Positions 6,281-6,287 of a DNA stretch of 6,287 nucleotides are shown here, piece by piece. The DNA is taken from positions 1 through 6,287 of the forward strand of contig JAJYNV010000044.1 of the NCBI GenBank assembly GCA_021786135.1. Reading direction: 5' to 3'. This DNA comes from Bacillota bacterium. GTDB lineage: Bacteria > Bacillota > Sulfobacillia > JAJZYS01 > JAJYTV01. The notes beneath the pieces are model-generated. The model saw only the letters and a list, made by a program, of their open reading frames with translations, made no database searches and was not told the origin of the DNA. How positions within the stretch are numbered: position 1 is the stretch's first letter; each line of letters opens with the position of its first letter. Made by a program: the position numbers and the translations under genes.

Positions 6281-6287
6281 AAGCAGG

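Noticed and set aside
1..6287. Search by eye for CRISPR repeats, tRNAs, riboswitches, insertion-sequence ends and attachment sites.
   Set aside because: No regularly spaced repeats, cloverleaf-like segments, transposase motifs or flanking inverted repeats were seen. Almost all of the window is coding, with intergenic gaps of about 0 to 62 bases.

Overview
This is a GC-rich (roughly two-thirds G+C by eye) bacterial chromosome segment with one strongly plus-strand gene cluster: six clear protein genes and one small uncharacterised one. There are no rRNAs, tRNAs, CRISPR arrays, IS elements or phage genes, and no gene-free stretch longer than about 65 bases. RNase Y and a YmdB-type phosphodiesterase close together, strong Shine-Dalgarno sequences and several TTG starts suggest a GC-rich lineage with a Gram-positive-like gene repertoire. 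Candidates are a deep-branching high-GC Bacillota, Actinomycetota, Chloroflexota, Armatimonadota or a related uncultured phylum. The sequence alone does not let me choose among them.

Layout: the window opens inside rny (RNase Y; only the C-terminal HD half is present). A GC-rich hairpin with a short T-run follows. Next come a tandem two-domain ThyX-like protein (TTG start at 619), a YmdB/TIGR00282 metallophosphoesterase (TTG at 2026, directly abutting), an M19 membrane-dipeptidase-family enzyme (TTG at 2807, one base after the previous stop), an M17 leucyl aminopeptidase (ATG at 3776), a PHP-domain phosphoesterase of the TrpH/YciV type (ATG at 5232, one base after the previous stop), and a 66-residue helical/coiled-coil protein of unknown function (ATG at 6080). 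The window ends seven bases after that stop.

The spacings (0, 1, 15, 1 and 38 bases) indicate that genes two to six, and probably seven, are co-transcribed and translationally coupled. Two themes mix in the cluster. One is RNA and nucleotide turnover: RNase Y endonuclease, YmdB 2',3'-cyclic phosphodiesterase-like enzyme, PHP nucleotidase/exonuclease-like enzyme, and the ThyX-like protein. The other is terminal peptide recycling: M19 dipeptidase plus M17 aminopeptidase, both without signal peptides. A general salvage cluster is the simplest reading.

The most notable element is the ThyX-like protein. It is an internal duplication in which each half has lost a different part of the ThyX signature: the N-terminal half keeps the SQR/Y portion but not RHR, and the C-terminal half keeps RH but not the S-x-R arginine. 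It could be a pseudo-dimer with one composite active site, or a non-catalytic derivative.
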